Positions 1 to 6,151 of a stretch of 8,625 nt of DNA are shown here, piece by piece. The DNA is from Candidatus Saccharibacteria bacterium UBA5170 (GTDB lineage Bacteria; Patescibacteriota; Saccharimonadia; Saccharimonadales; Saccharimonadaceae). Under the pieces are notes generated by a model that was given only the letters and a program-made list of their open reading frames with translations, had not been told where the DNA came from and searched no databases. Both the position numbers and the translations under genes were made by a program. The stretch covers positions 1 to 8,625 of the forward strand of contig DHWY01000003.1 of the NCBI GenBank assembly GCA_002413425.1, in the 5' to 3' direction. Numbering within the stretch: the first letter of the stretch is position 1; each line of letters begins with the position of its first letter.

Positions 1-15
1 ACAGAAACAAAAAAT

Positions 16-38
16 TACTCGGCGTAAACGGCCGAGTA
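16..38 (-). terminator. Hairpin terminator after the pilin array, possibly bidirectional
   Basis: An 8-bp perfect stem (TACTCGGC at 16-23 pairing with GCCGAGTA at 31-38) closes a 7-nt loop. Read on the minus strand it lies 26 nt beyond the stop of the last pilin gene and is followed by a T-rich run (ATTTTTTG), as in a Rho-independent terminator. On the plus strand it is followed by TTTTTAG, so it may also stop transcription arriving from the left. Confidence 0.75.
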
Positions 39-63
39 TTTTTAGTATTTATACTACTAATTA

Positions 64-474
64 TTAAGGAGTAGTAAGTCGACCAAGTACCCAGTTGACG
101 ATGGCGAAGGCAAGGAAGGCGACAACCAAACCAATGACGGCATACAGGATAGTATTTTTGGCTGAGGTGACCTGACCACTATCACCACCAGAGACGGTAT
201 ACTTAATACCACCAATAATCAGCATAATCACGCTGACCGCACCGATGATGAACAACAAGATGTTGACGATAGTCGTAAAGATTGAGCCGTCACCGAATAG
301 AACAGAGGGGGCGCCGGTTGGCTGCGAACAGGCAACACCGTTGGTGATGCTGGGGCTATTTGGGTCACAGGCAGCCGAGGCTGGCGTCGCAACAGGCGCG
401 AAGAGCGACAAACTCAGTGCGAGGGCTGGAATCACGAGCAGTCCAGCCAGTGCGTTTTTTATTGTTTTGGTCAT
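64..474 (-). CDS. T4SS pilin-like protein (VirB2/TrbC type), pilin 1
   Basis: This 136-residue protein has the layout of the small T4SS pilins common in Patescibacteria. It has an N-terminal signal peptide (about residues 1-34, ending in ASA), a short exported segment with two cysteines (C36, C49), and two hydrophobic helices (about 66-92 and 107-132). The helices are joined by a small polar loop, SGGDSGQVTSAKN. Such subunits are normally inserted in the cytoplasmic membrane and extruded into a filament or channel. It is the closest relative of the next gene (545-919); their C-terminal halves are nearly the same. The ATG at 474 has AAGGA ending 10 nt upstream. It is the only array gene with a convincing promoter directly in front (513-541) and a terminator directly behind, so it may be made in the largest amount. 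That it is the major pilin is inference. Confidence 0.88.
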   Translation of the reverse strand: MTKTIKNALAGLLVIPALALSLSLFAPVATPASAACDPNSPSITNGVACSQPTGAPSVLFGDGSIFTTIVNILLFIIGAVSVIMLIIGGIKYTVSGGDSGQVTSAKNTILYAVIGLVVAFLAFAIVNWVLGRLTTP

Positions 475-487
475 TTATTTTATTTCC

Positions 488-499
488 TTTCTTAAGAAA
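488..499. other. 12-bp perfect palindrome in the leader of pilin 1
   Basis: TTTCTTAAGAAA is a perfect palindrome between the predicted transcription start (near 506) and the ATG at 474. One arm abuts the AAGGA ribosome binding site. With no loop it is more likely a protein-binding site than an RNA hairpin, or it may be chance in an AT-rich leader. Confidence 0.25.
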
Positions 500-512
500 C
501 TTCTATACTAAT

Positions 513-541
513 GTTATAGCAGATTTGAACTTATTTGTTAA
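513..541 (-). promoter_or_regulatory. Sigma-70-type promoter for pilin 1
   Basis: On the minus strand TTAACA (536-541) and TATAAC (513-518) are separated by exactly 17 nt. Each differs from the consensus hexamer at one base, and the -10 is preceded by TGC, an extended -10. It lies in the 70-bp gap after pilin 2, the only sizeable gap in the array. The predicted start near 506 gives a leader of about 30 nt containing the ribosome binding site. Confidence 0.7.
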
Positions 542-544
542 GAC

Positions 545-919
545 CTAACTAAAGACTTTCACGACCCAGTTGACGATAGCGAAGGCCATAAAGGCCACGA
601 CCAGCCCCACGACGGCGTACAAAATGGTGTTTTTGGCTTTGGTCACGCCGCCCGAATCACCACCCGAGGTGGTGTACATAATACCACCGACAATAATCAC
701 GATAACCGACACCACACCAACTAAGAACAGCAGGGTGTTAACAATCGTACCGATAATCTTTTTGGCGTTTTCGCCCTTTCCGGCACAGACGGCGCCAGTA
801 CTACCGCCGGTCGTGCAGGGTTGAAAGACATCAACGGCGCCAACACTTACCGGAGCCGCCAAAGCGCCCATGCCGACTACTAGCGCCAAGATTACTATTA
901 TTTGTTTCATTTTTTTCAC
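545..919 (-). CDS. T4SS pilin-like protein, pilin 2
   Basis: This 124-residue protein has a signal peptide (about 1-28), a short cysteine-bearing segment (C35, C45), and two membrane helices (about 55-82 and 97-122) around the loop SGGDSGGVTKAKN. It shares this loop and most of the second helix with pilin 1, so the two are recent paralogues. The start is read as GTG at 919. A perfect GGAGG (926-930) lies 6 nt upstream, while the alternative ATG at 910 would be 15 nt away. The GTG follows directly on the TAA of the upstream pilin 3, which suggests translational coupling. The gene ends with TAG. Confidence 0.88.
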   Translation of the reverse strand: MKKMKQIIVILALVVGMGALAAPVSVGAVDVFQPCTTGGSTGAVCAGKGENAKKIIGTIVNTLLFLVGVVSVIVIIVGGIMYTTSGGDSGGVTKAKNTILYAVVGLVVAFMAFAIVNWVVKVFS

Positions 920-1210
920 TTAAAACCTCCCGATCACAAATTGAGTAATGACAAACGCCGACAAAATGACAACAAGGCCAATCACCGCGTACAGAATAGC
1001 GTTCTTCGCTTTGGTGACCGCCCCGGGGTCGTTGCCAGAGGTAACAAACGAAAAACCAGCTAAAATAATGACGATAACCGCCATAGTGCCGGCTACAAAA
1101 TAAGCGATATTAAGGCCGTTGGCCAGTACTTGATTGCCCGTTGTCGTAGGGATATTCAGTTGGCCAGCGTCAAGCGGTATTTTGGCTGCGAGTGTCGTAA
1201 AAATATTCAT
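920..1210 (-). CDS. T4SS pilin-like protein without signal peptide, pilin 3
   Basis: This 96-residue protein has the two-helix pilin core (about residues 34-57 and 71-94) and the family loop, here SGNDPGAVTKAKN, very like pilins 1 and 2. It differs in two ways. The N-terminus (about 30 mostly polar residues) has no signal peptide, and it has no cysteines, whereas the other four members have a signal peptide and a cysteine pair in the exported segment. An upstream in-frame start adding a signal peptide is unlikely because the preceding gene ends only 1 nt upstream. AGGGG lies 12 nt before the ATG, a rather long spacing. It may be inserted without processing and act as a base or adaptor subunit; that is inference. 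Confidence 0.85.
   Translation of the reverse strand: MNIFTTLAAKIPLDAGQLNIPTTTGNQVLANGLNIAYFVAGTMAVIVIILAGFSFVTSGNDPGAVTKAKNAILYAVIGLVVILSAFVITQFVIGRF
926..930 (-). promoter_or_regulatory. Shine-Dalgarno site fixing the GTG start of pilin 2
   Basis: GGAGG on the minus strand lies inside the last codons of pilin 3, 6 nt before the GTG at 919. It favours GTG over the downstream ATG at 910 and shows that Shine-Dalgarno initiation operates in this organism alongside the apparent leaderless starts. Confidence 0.75.
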
Positions 1211-1211
1211 A

Positions 1212-1679
1212 TTACTTAAATACCCCTAGTGTTAAATTAACTATCGCAATAGAGGCGATCGATATCACCAACCCAACCACGGCATTTAAAATCGTTTTAC
1301 GAGCCTTGACCGAGCCTTCGGACGAGCCTTGACTCGTCAGGAACTGGAAGCCACCGTACAAGATGAAACCCACCGAGATATAGCCGACCACCTGGAGTCC
1401 GATTTCGGTGACATTCAATACGATACGCCAGATAAAATTACTCAGCCCATTACTTGGCTGACCGGCAGGCTTCGTATTCAAGGCATCGGGGCTTAAGAGA
1501 TTACAATCTGGGGCAGGGCCCACCAGGCCGCGGTACCATACGGGAAAGGTGAGGAGTGGCTCGGCGCACGTTGCCGCTGTTCCGGCCGATGCTGTCATTG
1601 GCGCGATAGCGGCAACTATTGATCCACTCGCGAAGACAGCGAACAGAACTGCCATGGTCCAGTTTTTGGTCTTACTCAT
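1212..1679 (-). CDS. T4SS pilin-like protein, long divergent form, pilin 4
   Basis: From the ATG at 1679 this is a 155-residue protein with a signal peptide (about 1-33, ending TASA). A long exported segment of about 45 residues follows, with two cysteines (C38, C59), then two hydrophobic stretches (about 82-114 and 129-154). The connecting loop SQGSSEGSVKARKTI is a diverged form of the family loop. GAAGG lies 6 nt upstream of this ATG. An in-frame ATG at 1694, overlapping the upstream stop as TAATG, would add five residues and cannot be excluded. The exported segment is the longest in the array and contains aromatic and proline residues, so it may expose a different surface, as a minor or tip pilin would. 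That role is inference. Confidence 0.83.
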   Translation of the reverse strand: MSKTKNWTMAVLFAVFASGSIVAAIAPMTASAGTAATCAEPLLTFPVWYRGLVGPAPDCNLLSPDALNTKPAGQPSNGLSNFIWRIVLNVTEIGLQVVGYISVGFILYGGFQFLTSQGSSEGSVKARKTILNAVVGLVISIASIAIVNLTLGVFK

Positions 1680-1693
1680 ATATACAGCCTTCA

Positions 1694-2080
1694 TTACGTG
1701 AACAGTCCACCAGGGATAATAAAGTTGAGCACCGCGTACATCAAGGCGTAGGCCAAGATACCTATGACAACGTTCCGAATCACTTCGCGGGCCTTGCTGA
1801 CTTTTTCGGAACTATCACCGGCGCTGGTGTATAGGATTGATCCGTAGACAATCCCGGCCACCGCTAGCACCCCAACGCCAGCAGTCATAATCTTGATAAC
1901 TAGTACTAAAATACCCCAGGCACCGGTACTTGCGAGGGTTTTGCCGCCTTTTTGGTCGCAAGATATAATCGACGTCGAATGGCCACCGCAGCTTGTTGCC
2001 GCAGATACAACTGGGCCAACCAAGATCCCACCAATTCCCATTACCAGCGCTGACGCAATTACTGTTTGTTTTATTTTCAT
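1694..2080 (-). CDS. T4SS pilin-like protein, pilin 5 (first gene of the array)
   Basis: This 128-residue protein has a signal peptide (about 1-27), two cysteines in the exported segment (C31, C41), and two hydrophobic segments (about 54-84 and 99-122). The loop SAGDSSEKVSKAREVI has the family spacing but diverges from pilins 1-3. It is the promoter-proximal gene of a four-gene unit (pilins 5, 4, 3, 2) whose members touch or overlap. The gene ends with a TAA overlapping the possible ATG of pilin 4 at 1694. Only a weak promoter candidate is visible upstream (2092-2120), and no strong Shine-Dalgarno site precedes the ATG. Confidence 0.86.
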   Translation of the reverse strand: MKIKQTVIASALVMGIGGILVGPVVSAATSCGGHSTSIISCDQKGGKTLASTGAWGILVLVIKIMTAGVGVLAVAGIVYGSILYTSAGDSSEKVSKAREVIRNVVIGILAYALMYAVLNFIIPGGLFT

Positions 2081-2091
2081 ATCTACTCTAT

Positions 2092-2120
2092 AAAATACAA
2101 CAAAATATCATCTGGGGCAA
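2092..2120 (-). promoter_or_regulatory. Possible promoter of the pilin 5-4-3-2 unit
   Basis: On the minus strand TTGCCC (2115-2120) and TATTTT (2092-2097) are 17 nt apart. The -10 ends 11 nt before the ATG at 2080, which would give a very short or no leader. Both hexamers are imperfect. It is chosen mainly because it is the best-spaced pair in the divergent gap. Confidence 0.4.
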
Positions 2121-2139
2121 GAGTTTAGTGATATTGCTA

Positions 2140-2168
2140 TTGCTTTTTATTAACATTAGTGATATAAA
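2140..2168 (+). promoter_or_regulatory. Promoter of the lipoprotein gene
   Basis: TTGCTT (2140-2145) and TATAAA (2163-2168) are separated by 17 nt, and the -10 is preceded by TGA, giving an extended -10. The predicted start near 2175 leaves a leader of about 55 nt, unlike the very short leaders of the VirB6 and PrgI genes. Confidence 0.6.
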
Positions 2169-2229
2169 TATATGCATAGAAGCATGTTACAGTATTTAAT
2201 TTAGAGTGCGTCAAGCACGGAGAATACAT

Positions 2230-3126
2230 ATGATAAGCCGCACTTCCGAACAAGAACAGCCAACCGACACTAGTAAAACCTCCCCAGAGTACAGAAAAAA
2301 ACTTCTGCGTAAAGCGGCGGCTCTTGGCCTTGCTGCTACGGCTCTGTTCGGCGTGGCGGCTTGTGGTAACAGCGTTGACCAAGTAGCTCAAGCTAAACCT
2401 GTGGCAACCGCCGAGGCGACCCCTAGGGTATCGCCAACTACTGCAGAGGCGACAACAGCTCCAACCGAAACGGCCTCTCCGACCGAAAATGCCGACATTG
2501 CCTTTAACGTCGAAGCCAACAAGCATTCGACCTACGAACAATTTAAGAGCCGTCCCCAGGACGAGCAACTAGCCTTTGTTTGGGACAATTACGAGCTACA
2601 GATTAGCGACGGGATAGGCGGAGAATTTATGAAGGCCGTACCTTACGGTGGTTCTAAATCACTTTATGATTATAACCCGGCCACACCAGAGACTGTGTCA
2701 AAAGATAATAACGGGCAAGAGATTGTTAACCAACATTCATTTGCCGAAGCATACGCTAATGTTCAACCGACAGACCCAAACGCTGTCGGCTCGTCTAAGG
2801 CTAACGTAACTCTTGAAGAAAAGCTTTTATCTGGCGTCTATTACTACACTGACTCAAAAAAGGACCCACGATATGCGGTTTCGTTGGATACCATAACTAG
2901 TAGCGGAACAACTCAACAGCTGGAAGGAATTGATGCTTTAAGGGTAGATAAATTCTCTTCTTTGCAAAAAGGGTTTGATAAAAACAACCAGGCGATTGAG
3001 TATGTCGACTGTTGGGTAAACTCAGCCGGAAACACAGAGATCCAAAGGTATGTTTATCATACTTTTGTCGGCAAAGACAACCAAGAACACTCTCTGTGGT
3101 TATTTGCCGGCGCTCGAAAAATTTAA
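2230..3126 (+). CDS. Putative secreted lipoprotein of unknown function
   Basis: From the ATG at 2230 this is a 298-residue protein. GGAG (2219-2222) lies 7 nt upstream; an in-frame GTG at 2206 would add eight residues but lacks such a site. The N-terminus has a long basic region, a hydrophobic segment (about 29-44) and a lipobox VAAC with C45, so it is probably lipidated and held on the outer face of the cytoplasmic membrane. Residues of about 50-90 are a Thr/Ala/Pro/Glu-rich linker, typical of wall- or surface-spanning tethers. The remaining 200 or so residues look globular, with one further cysteine (about C261). I do not recognise the domain. It has its own promoter and terminator and lies between the divergent pilins and the VirB6 gene, so a T4SS accessory or surface role is plausible but only from position. 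Confidence 0.8.
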   Translation: MISRTSEQEQPTDTSKTSPEYRKKLLRKAAALGLAATALFGVAACGNSVDQVAQAKPVATAEATPRVSPTTAEATTAPTETASPTENADIAFNVEANKHSTYEQFKSRPQDEQLAFVWDNYELQISDGIGGEFMKAVPYGGSKSLYDYNPATPETVSKDNNGQEIVNQHSFAEAYANVQPTDPNAVGSSKANVTLEEKLLSGVYYYTDSKKDPRYAVSLDTITSSGTTQQLEGIDALRVDKFSSLQKGFDKNNQAIEYVDCWVNSAGNTEIQRYVYHTFVGKDNQEHSLWLFAGARKI

Positions 3127-3148
3127 AATAGCAGATTAGATCACCAGT

Positions 3149-3178
3149 ATTTCCCCTAACATATTTGTTAGGGGAAAT
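3149..3178 (+). terminator. Hairpin terminator after the lipoprotein gene
   Basis: A perfect 13-bp stem (3149-3161 with 3166-3178) closes a 4-nt loop (TATT), 22 nt after the lipoprotein stop. The GC core is CCCC/GGGG with AT-rich flanks. The T run after the stem is short (TT), so efficiency is uncertain, but position and stem quality make it the natural end of this transcript. It is symmetrical and could act in both directions. Confidence 0.7.
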
Positions 3179-3209
3179 TTACGTCAACTTATGGACATCT
3201 ATTGATGTA

Positions 3210-3243
3210 GCTATACCGCATATGGCTATACGGGTGGTATACT
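3210..3243 (+). promoter_or_regulatory. Promoter of the VirB6-like gene with short or no leader
   Basis: An extended -10, TGGTATACT (3235-3243), ends 9 nt before the ATG at 3253, so transcription should begin at or next to the start codon. No Shine-Dalgarno sequence or good -35 is present. GCTATACC at 3210-3217 lies 26 nt before GGTATACT and is its imperfect inverted copy. The same pair with the same spacing occurs at 5702 and 5728. A second GCTATAC is at 3225-3231. Confidence 0.6.
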
Positions 3244-3252
3244 ATTTTTATA

Positions 3253-5682
3253 ATGTACTGGCAAAACACAAAAATACTCCGCTACTTTTTTGCATTCATC
3301 TCTATTGTTGCGATTGCCAGTCTGATAATTGTCGTGGGGCTCGGTGGCCGCAACCATGCCAGTGCACTGACCTCTGCTCAGCAACATAATTGTTACGACA
3401 CCTGGAACGGTAAAAACGCCACAGTCGGCGGCACAGAGTCCGTAGACCTTCTAAAGATGTGTGTCGACGCGAGTTATTGCGTGGAGGGCCCGCTGGTTGA
3501 CGGTGGGATACTGTCTTGGTATCCGGTTACCTGCACCAACCCCGCCACCCAAGAGGCTGCCTCGGCAGCGGCGTCCCAGGCTGTCGTAGCGCCTCTCATC
3601 ACGGCCGTGTGTGGTGTTGCTCCTCCGATAATAAACCAAACTGGGGTGTATCTGACCTGTAGTAATAAGGTGGTCGCCGACTACAACGCCTGTGCTATGA
3701 CGGGCGGACCGGCGACCAGCAGCGTAGTAGATACGTCCACTAATACGGCCAGATGCTTTGTTGCAAAAGGCAATAAGATCAGTGTAGCTGCAGCTAAAAT
3801 TGCCATAGACGAAGGGCGAGCAGCCGGAGATGCTATCATAACCAAAGCGGCCGAGGCTAAGATGGCTTCGGAATGCGCGGCCAGTGGTAAAGTCATTGTC
3901 GGCGGTAAATGCGTGGCAAAACCCGCAGACCCAACCCCAAAATCTACCTGCACCATCGACGGTATCGGCTGGATTATCTGTCCGGTGGTCAACTTTATGG
4001 CCGGTATTGCCGACTCGGCCTTCGGTTTTCTGGCCGACAACTTTTTAGCCACCAGCCCCAAGATATTTGATAGTGCGAATCCAACCTTTACTGCCTGGTC
4101 GGCTATGCGCAATATTGCGAACGTGGCCTTCGTTATTGCCTTTCTGATTATCATTTTCTCCCAGCTCACCAGCGTCGGTATTACTAACTATGGCGTCAAG
4201 AAGATGTTGCCACGGCTGGTGATTGCGGCCATCTTAGTCAATATATCCTATTTCATATGCCAGATAGCCGTCGATCTTTCAAACATCCTTGGCTATTCGT
4301 TGAAAGATTTATTACAGGGCCTAGCCGCGACAGCCACCGGCACGACGCCGACAACAGCCAGCAGCTGGGCAAGCGGTGGTGGTCTTGCTGGCGTGGCTGG
4401 TGGAATACTTGGGTTTGGAGGCGCAGTAGCGATAGGTTATGCGTTACTCGCAACCCTCATACCAGTCGTCCTGGCTGCCCTTGTCGCGCTGATAGCAATC
4501 TTGTTTATACTGGTCGCTCGCCAGGCGTTAATTATTTTGTTGATCGTTGTTTCGCCGCTGGCGTTTGTCGCCTACTTGCTGCCAAACACTGAACAATGGT
4601 TCAAAAAGTGGCAAAAGACATTCACGGCGATGCTGATGTTGTTTCCCATCATAGCGTTAGTTTTTGGCATGTCGAGTTTAGCGGCTGAAATACTCTCGAA
4701 AAATGCCGACTTTGGTACAACAAGCTTTAAGGCTACCGAGGCAAACACAATGTTTGCGCAAGTTATCGCCGCGGCCGTGATGGTGTTGCCGTTGTTTGTT
4801 GTCCCAAGTCTATTGAAAAAAGCGCTTGACGGCGTCGGTGGCATCGGTGCCAAGATAAATGGCATCGGCGGTAAATTGGGTGGCGCGCTTGGCAAGAAGG
4901 GCTCACAAGGATTCGAGAACTCAAGAATGGGGCAATACAAGAAGTTCAGAGCAGCTAACTTTGCCCGCAACCGTGCGCTTATACAGTCCGGCAAGTACAC
5001 CGGTGGTGGCGTCCGTGGTTTGATTTCAAAAGGAAACGATAAGTTCAACAAATCAAACTATAGCGGTAAGTTTGGAGATCGAAGCGCCGCCGCCGGTGCC
5101 TCGCAGGTAATCAAAGAAGAGAATGAAGAGGTTGAAAACGCAGAACGACTAATTCGCACCGAAAAAGGTCCGGACGAATTACTTGGGCACGCTAAAATCA
5201 CGTTCCAGGATGCGGTTAAAAGCGGCGACACGATAAAAGCGCGTGCAGCTCAAAAGATTCTGCTGAACAGTGGTGCAAAGGGCCTTAGCCTACTACATGA
5301 ATCTCTTACGCAAGTCGTACAAACTGAAACTAATGCAGCTACGATTGCTGACATTAAAACCGATATCAATGGAGCCGGCCTCAAAGGCAGAGATAACGTT
5401 ATTAATACCTTTGGGCACGACAGTAGGTCTATGGGCGAAATAGAGAACGACAAAAATATAATTGGTGGATTAACTCCAGCCGAGCTTGCAGGACAAATTG
5501 ATAGTAACTTAGAGCACGCCGAAAGAATCGGGGCTATAAGTCCCGCTCAGGCTCAGTTAATCATAGATAACCCTAATTCGGCTCAACTGCTTAACGGCCC
5601 AAAGTTAGCTGTCTTGCATGGAATTATAGCGGGTCGTACGCCACCGCCACCGGCACCTGTATCGCCACCAGCAACTCCATAA
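3253..5682 (+). CDS. VirB6/TrbL-like T4SS channel protein with long soluble ends
   Basis: This 809-residue protein starts with a signal peptide or anchor (about 1-37). A soluble segment to about residue 245 follows, with 12 cysteines, presumably outside the membrane. The hydrophobic VirB6/TrbL-type core (about 285-521) contains several helices, including about 287-311, 318-346, a long stretch near 391-444, 456-480 and 500-521. The junction WFKKWQKTF followed by MLFPIIALVFGMSS is typical of VirB6-like proteins of Patescibacteria. The last 285 or so residues form a hydrophilic tail: Gly/Lys-rich at first, then charged and helical, ending in a Pro-rich stretch (PPPPAPVSPP). VirB6 proteins form the inner-membrane part of the secretion channel. 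It is followed, after the inserted cassette, by PrgI, TraC-like and VirB4 genes. Confidence 0.88.
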   Translation: MYWQNTKILRYFFAFISIVAIASLIIVVGLGGRNHASALTSAQQHNCYDTWNGKNATVGGTESVDLLKMCVDASYCVEGPLVDGGILSWYPVTCTNPATQEAASAAASQAVVAPLITAVCGVAPPIINQTGVYLTCSNKVVADYNACAMTGGPATSSVVDTSTNTARCFVAKGNKISVAAAKIAIDEGRAAGDAIITKAAEAKMASECAASGKVIVGGKCVAKPADPTPKSTCTIDGIGWIICPVVNFMAGIADSAFGFLADNFLATSPKIFDSANPTFTAWSAMRNIANVAFVIAFLIIIFSQLTSVGITNYGVKKMLPRLVIAAILVNISYFICQIAVDLSNILGYSLKDLLQGLAATATGTTPTTASSWASGGGLAGVAGGILGFGGAVAIGYALLATLIPVVLAALVALIAILFILVARQALIILLIVVSPLAFVAYLLPNTEQWFKKWQKTFTAMLMLFPIIALVFGMSSLAAEILSKNADFGTTSFKATEANTMFAQVIAAAVMVLPLFVVPSLLKKALDGVGGIGAKINGIGGKLGGALGKKGSQGFENSRMGQYKKFRAANFARNRALIQSGKYTGGGVRGLISKGNDKFNKSNYSGKFGDRSAAAGASQVIKEENEEVENAERLIRTEKGPDELLGHAKITFQDAVKSGDTIKARAAQKILLNSGAKGLSLLHESLTQVVQTETNAATIADIKTDINGAGLKGRDNVINTFGHDSRSMGEIENDKNIIGGLTPAELAGQIDSNLEHAERIGAISPAQAQLIIDNPNSAQLLNGPKLAVLHGIIAGRTPPPPAPVSPPATP

Positions 5683-5701
5683 ACAAATTAAACCAATCGA
5701 C

Positions 5702-5735
5702 GCTATACCATTAAGAAGCGCCTAACTGGTATACT
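5702..5735 (+). promoter_or_regulatory. Original PrgI promoter, now in front of the broken copy
   Basis: Extended -10 TGGTATACT (5727-5735) ends 9 nt before the ATG at 5745, as at the VirB6 and intact PrgI genes. GCTATACC (5702-5709) lies 26 nt before GGTATACT, matching the VirB6 promoter. TATACCA and TGGTATA form 7-bp inverted arms. The upstream element is shared with the VirB6 promoter but absent from the promoter at 6523, which suggests this is the ancestral PrgI promoter. It now points into the minus-strand cassette. Confidence 0.5.
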
Positions 5736-5822
5736 ATAAGCACTATGGCTGTCTATAAAGTTCCCCAAGACTTTGAAGCTGATGATAAACTGATCGGACC
5801 GTTTAGCTTTCTAGTTTATTTA
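5727..5822 (+). repeat. Direct repeat, copy 1 (PrgI promoter and first codons)
   Basis: Positions 5727-5810 match 6523-6606 over 84 bp with three mismatches (5750, 5771, 5807), at an offset of exactly 796 bp. Weaker homology continues to about 5822 (matching about 6620) after a 2-nt deletion and two substitutions. The repeat carries the -10 element, start codon and first 22 codons of the PrgI gene. Two of the three mismatches are silent (Ala2, Ser21) and one changes residue 10 (Phe here, Val in copy 2). Confidence 0.95.
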
Positions 5823-5897
5823 TTCAGCCGAGCGGCTAAAGCGTACTGCATAAAATATCGTTCCAAACCCAGATCGTCTTCTGCTTGGCCTGTCTGA
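5745..5897 (+). pseudogene. Truncated 5' remnant of the PrgI gene
   Basis: The frame starts with MAVYKVPQDF, EADDKLIGPF and SF, identical to the intact protein at 6541 except Phe for Val at residue 10. A 2-nt deletion and the cassette junction then shift it into unrelated sequence (VYLFSRAAKAY and on) until a TGA at 5895. The 50-codon product lacks both membrane helices, so it cannot act as PrgI. Beyond codon 22 it runs antisense to the 3' part of the gene at 5816-6151. The promoter and ATG are intact, so it may still be transcribed. Confidence 0.85.
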
Positions 5898-6151
5898 TCA
5901 TAAATAGCGGTCAGATATGCCTCTTTTGCTCGCAATACTTCCTTAGATCTGGGGGATTTGCTTGCAATCAGCACCGATATCGTCGCGTCAAATAAATCAG
6001 TCGCACGCCCGATGGCCTGCCGACAATCGGCGTCGTTATGGTGGCGTCTGGCATTAAAAGATCGGCCGACTTCACTATAAATATTGCCCATTTGGTCAAA
6101 AATAGTCATCTTTGACCAGCGCTCTTGGTCTACTGCGTATGGCGCGTTCAT
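5816..6151 (-). CDS. Hypothetical protein, second gene of the cassette
   Basis: This 111-residue protein has no signal peptide or membrane segment and looks mostly alpha-helical. I have an impression of similar proteins in Patescibacteria, with a W-x-x-M then Q-M-G-N-I and SEVGR pattern (W12, M15, Q20-I24, S26-R30) and a later SPR motif (S66-R68), but I know no function. A small helical-bundle protein is the best guess. The ATG overlaps the TGA of the upstream DUF5674-like gene by 4 nt (ATGA), with no separate Shine-Dalgarno site, so the two are probably translationally coupled. The last codons and TAA lie at the edge of the duplicated PrgI sequence, so the C-terminus may have been reshaped at the insertion junction. 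No terminator is evident downstream. Confidence 0.75.
   Translation of the reverse strand: MNAPYAVDQERWSKMTIFDQMGNIYSEVGRSFNARRHHNDADCRQAIGRATDLFDATISVLIASKSPRSKEVLRAKEAYLTAIYDQTGQAEDDLGLERYFMQYALAARLNK

Noticed and set aside
245..548. Plus-strand open frames over the 5' part of pilin 1
   Set aside because: They lie antisense to a well-supported pilin, have no family features and no start signals.
2137..2568. Minus-strand open frame of 143 codons opposite the lipoprotein gene start
   Set aside because: It is antisense to the signal peptide and linker of the lipoprotein, has low-complexity composition, and no ribosome binding site or promoter supports it.
3681..5051. Minus-strand open frames opposite the VirB6-like gene
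   Set aside because: These are mirror frames of hydrophobic and Ala-rich coding sequence; none has a recognisable domain or start signal.
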